Positions 63,246 to 64,000 of a stretch of DNA of 64,000 nucleotides are shown here, one piece after another. Each line of letters opens with the position of its first letter. Positions within the stretch are counted from its first letter, which is position 1. A program made the translations under genes and the position numbers. Origin of the DNA: Parelaphostrongylus tenuis (lineage: Eukaryota; Nematoda; Chromadorea; Rhabditida; Metastrongylidae). The notes below the pieces were generated by a model, which worked only from the letters and a program-made list of their open reading frames with translations, was not told where the DNA came from and made no database searches. Location: positions 248,001 to 312,000 of the forward strand of contig JAHQIW010005224.1 of NCBI GenBank assembly GCA_019055375.1. The letters are read 5' to 3'.

Positions 63246-63879
63246 GGCCTAATAAATAAATTCCGGCTGATTATTGGTTAGATATTTGAAAACCTTTCCA
63301 GGAACTACACTTAGTTTCAGAATTATCGAGAATTGAGCTGTCGATGCTACAGCGCATAATGGAGGGCCTACATTGTTAAATCGCCAACATTTGAGCTTTC
63401 GATAATTTCAAAAAACACTTTAGAAAATGCCTTGTTTAATGAAAAGTTTCTGAGTAATCGTGTACCAGGAAAGGTACACGTCACCACCGGGTTAAATTAC
63501 ATCGGAATATTCGATCAGTAAATAAGGACGACGTCGCCTAGCAAACACATCGACTTCAAATTAGCGAACTCATTATAAGGCTTTCACTTGCTAAATTTTC
63601 GTTCTAGTTCCTCTATGAAAAACTATCAACTTTATCTTTTTACAAGATACCATCGATTTAAGAACTAGCGTTCGTGCAAATTCTCGTAGTAAATTTCATT
63701 TCGACACAATCATATCATGATGTCTTCACTGCTTCCGTAAAACTAAAGAGGTTGGGAGGTCCACTCTGGAATCCTAATCTCGCATGTTTTAGTGCTAGAA
63801 CAGTAAACACAGAATTATTAATGATAAGTAATTGAAATTGCTCAACAACACTAATCAAAGTATGCGCCATCAGCTTGAA

Positions 63880-64000
63880 CACATTTCTGCCAACTCTCCG
63901 ATAGTCAAAGTTGGATCCTCTTCAACTGCTTTGATTATGGCCTCTCCATCAACTTCGCAGACGTCTGGGGCGGAGCTGGTCTTTCAAGCTGGTATTGCCT
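63880..64000 (-). mobile_element. Mariner transposase remnant at the right edge
   Basis: The minus strand reads APDVCEVDGEAIIKAVEEDP then TLTIGELAEMCS, matching the second helix-turn-helix of mariner transposases (...EEDP..T..ELAE...). A stop follows. The rest of the element lies outside the window or is lost. Confidence 0.7.

Noticed and set aside
1..64000. CRISPR arrays, bacterial operons, viral or toxin genes
   Set aside because: No regularly spaced repeats, no prokaryotic gene layout, and no sequence resembling these classes was seen.

Overview
This is a eukaryotic window, most likely from a parasitic nematode of the hookworm/strongylid type. That assignment is inference. It rests on compact exons with TTTCAG-type acceptors, acceptor-like sites a few bases upstream of start codons (as in spliced-leader trans-splicing), degenerate RTE-type LINE 3' ends, mariner remnants and very many tRNA-derived repeats. 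There is no bacterial-style operon, rRNA or CRISPR. Almost all long single-frame ORFs are chance or lie in repeats. The real genes are made of short exons that must be joined by splice sites and phase.

Four multi-exon genes can be rebuilt with consistent phase at every junction. (1) 1-5166, minus: the 5' five exons of a YIPF5/Yip1-type Golgi membrane protein, running off the left edge. (2) 6892-17904, minus: four exons of an unrecognised 136-residue protein, with a 7.6-kb intron full of transposons. (3) 19993-24639, plus: a five-exon RRM protein (225 residues, RBM7-like), with a GC-AG first intron containing an inverted-repeat element. (4) 26692-43897, minus: a complete 14-exon voltage-gated potassium channel (490 residues) with a zinc-site T1 domain, S1-S6 and a TVGYGD filter. 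It has two unusual pore residues. A fifth fragment (60284-60987, minus) gives three phase-matched exons of an unidentified membrane protein. A few other exon-like ORFs are listed at low confidence.

Everything between and inside these genes is repeat-dense. There are at least two tRNA-derived SINE families, a family of tRNA-like units carrying good A and B boxes embedded in long inverted repeats (often head to head), several palindromic MITE families, three truncated RTE LINE ends, three mariner remnants and simple-sequence tracts. From about 44 kb to 60 kb I see few convincing exons.

The genes do not form one pathway. They are a secretory-pathway protein, an unknown, a nuclear RNA-binding protein and a plasma-membrane channel. 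Nothing in the window looks like an organised new system. The most interesting points are the atypical channel pore, the GC-AG intron with an alternative stop inside a splice donor, and the tRNA-like palindromes.
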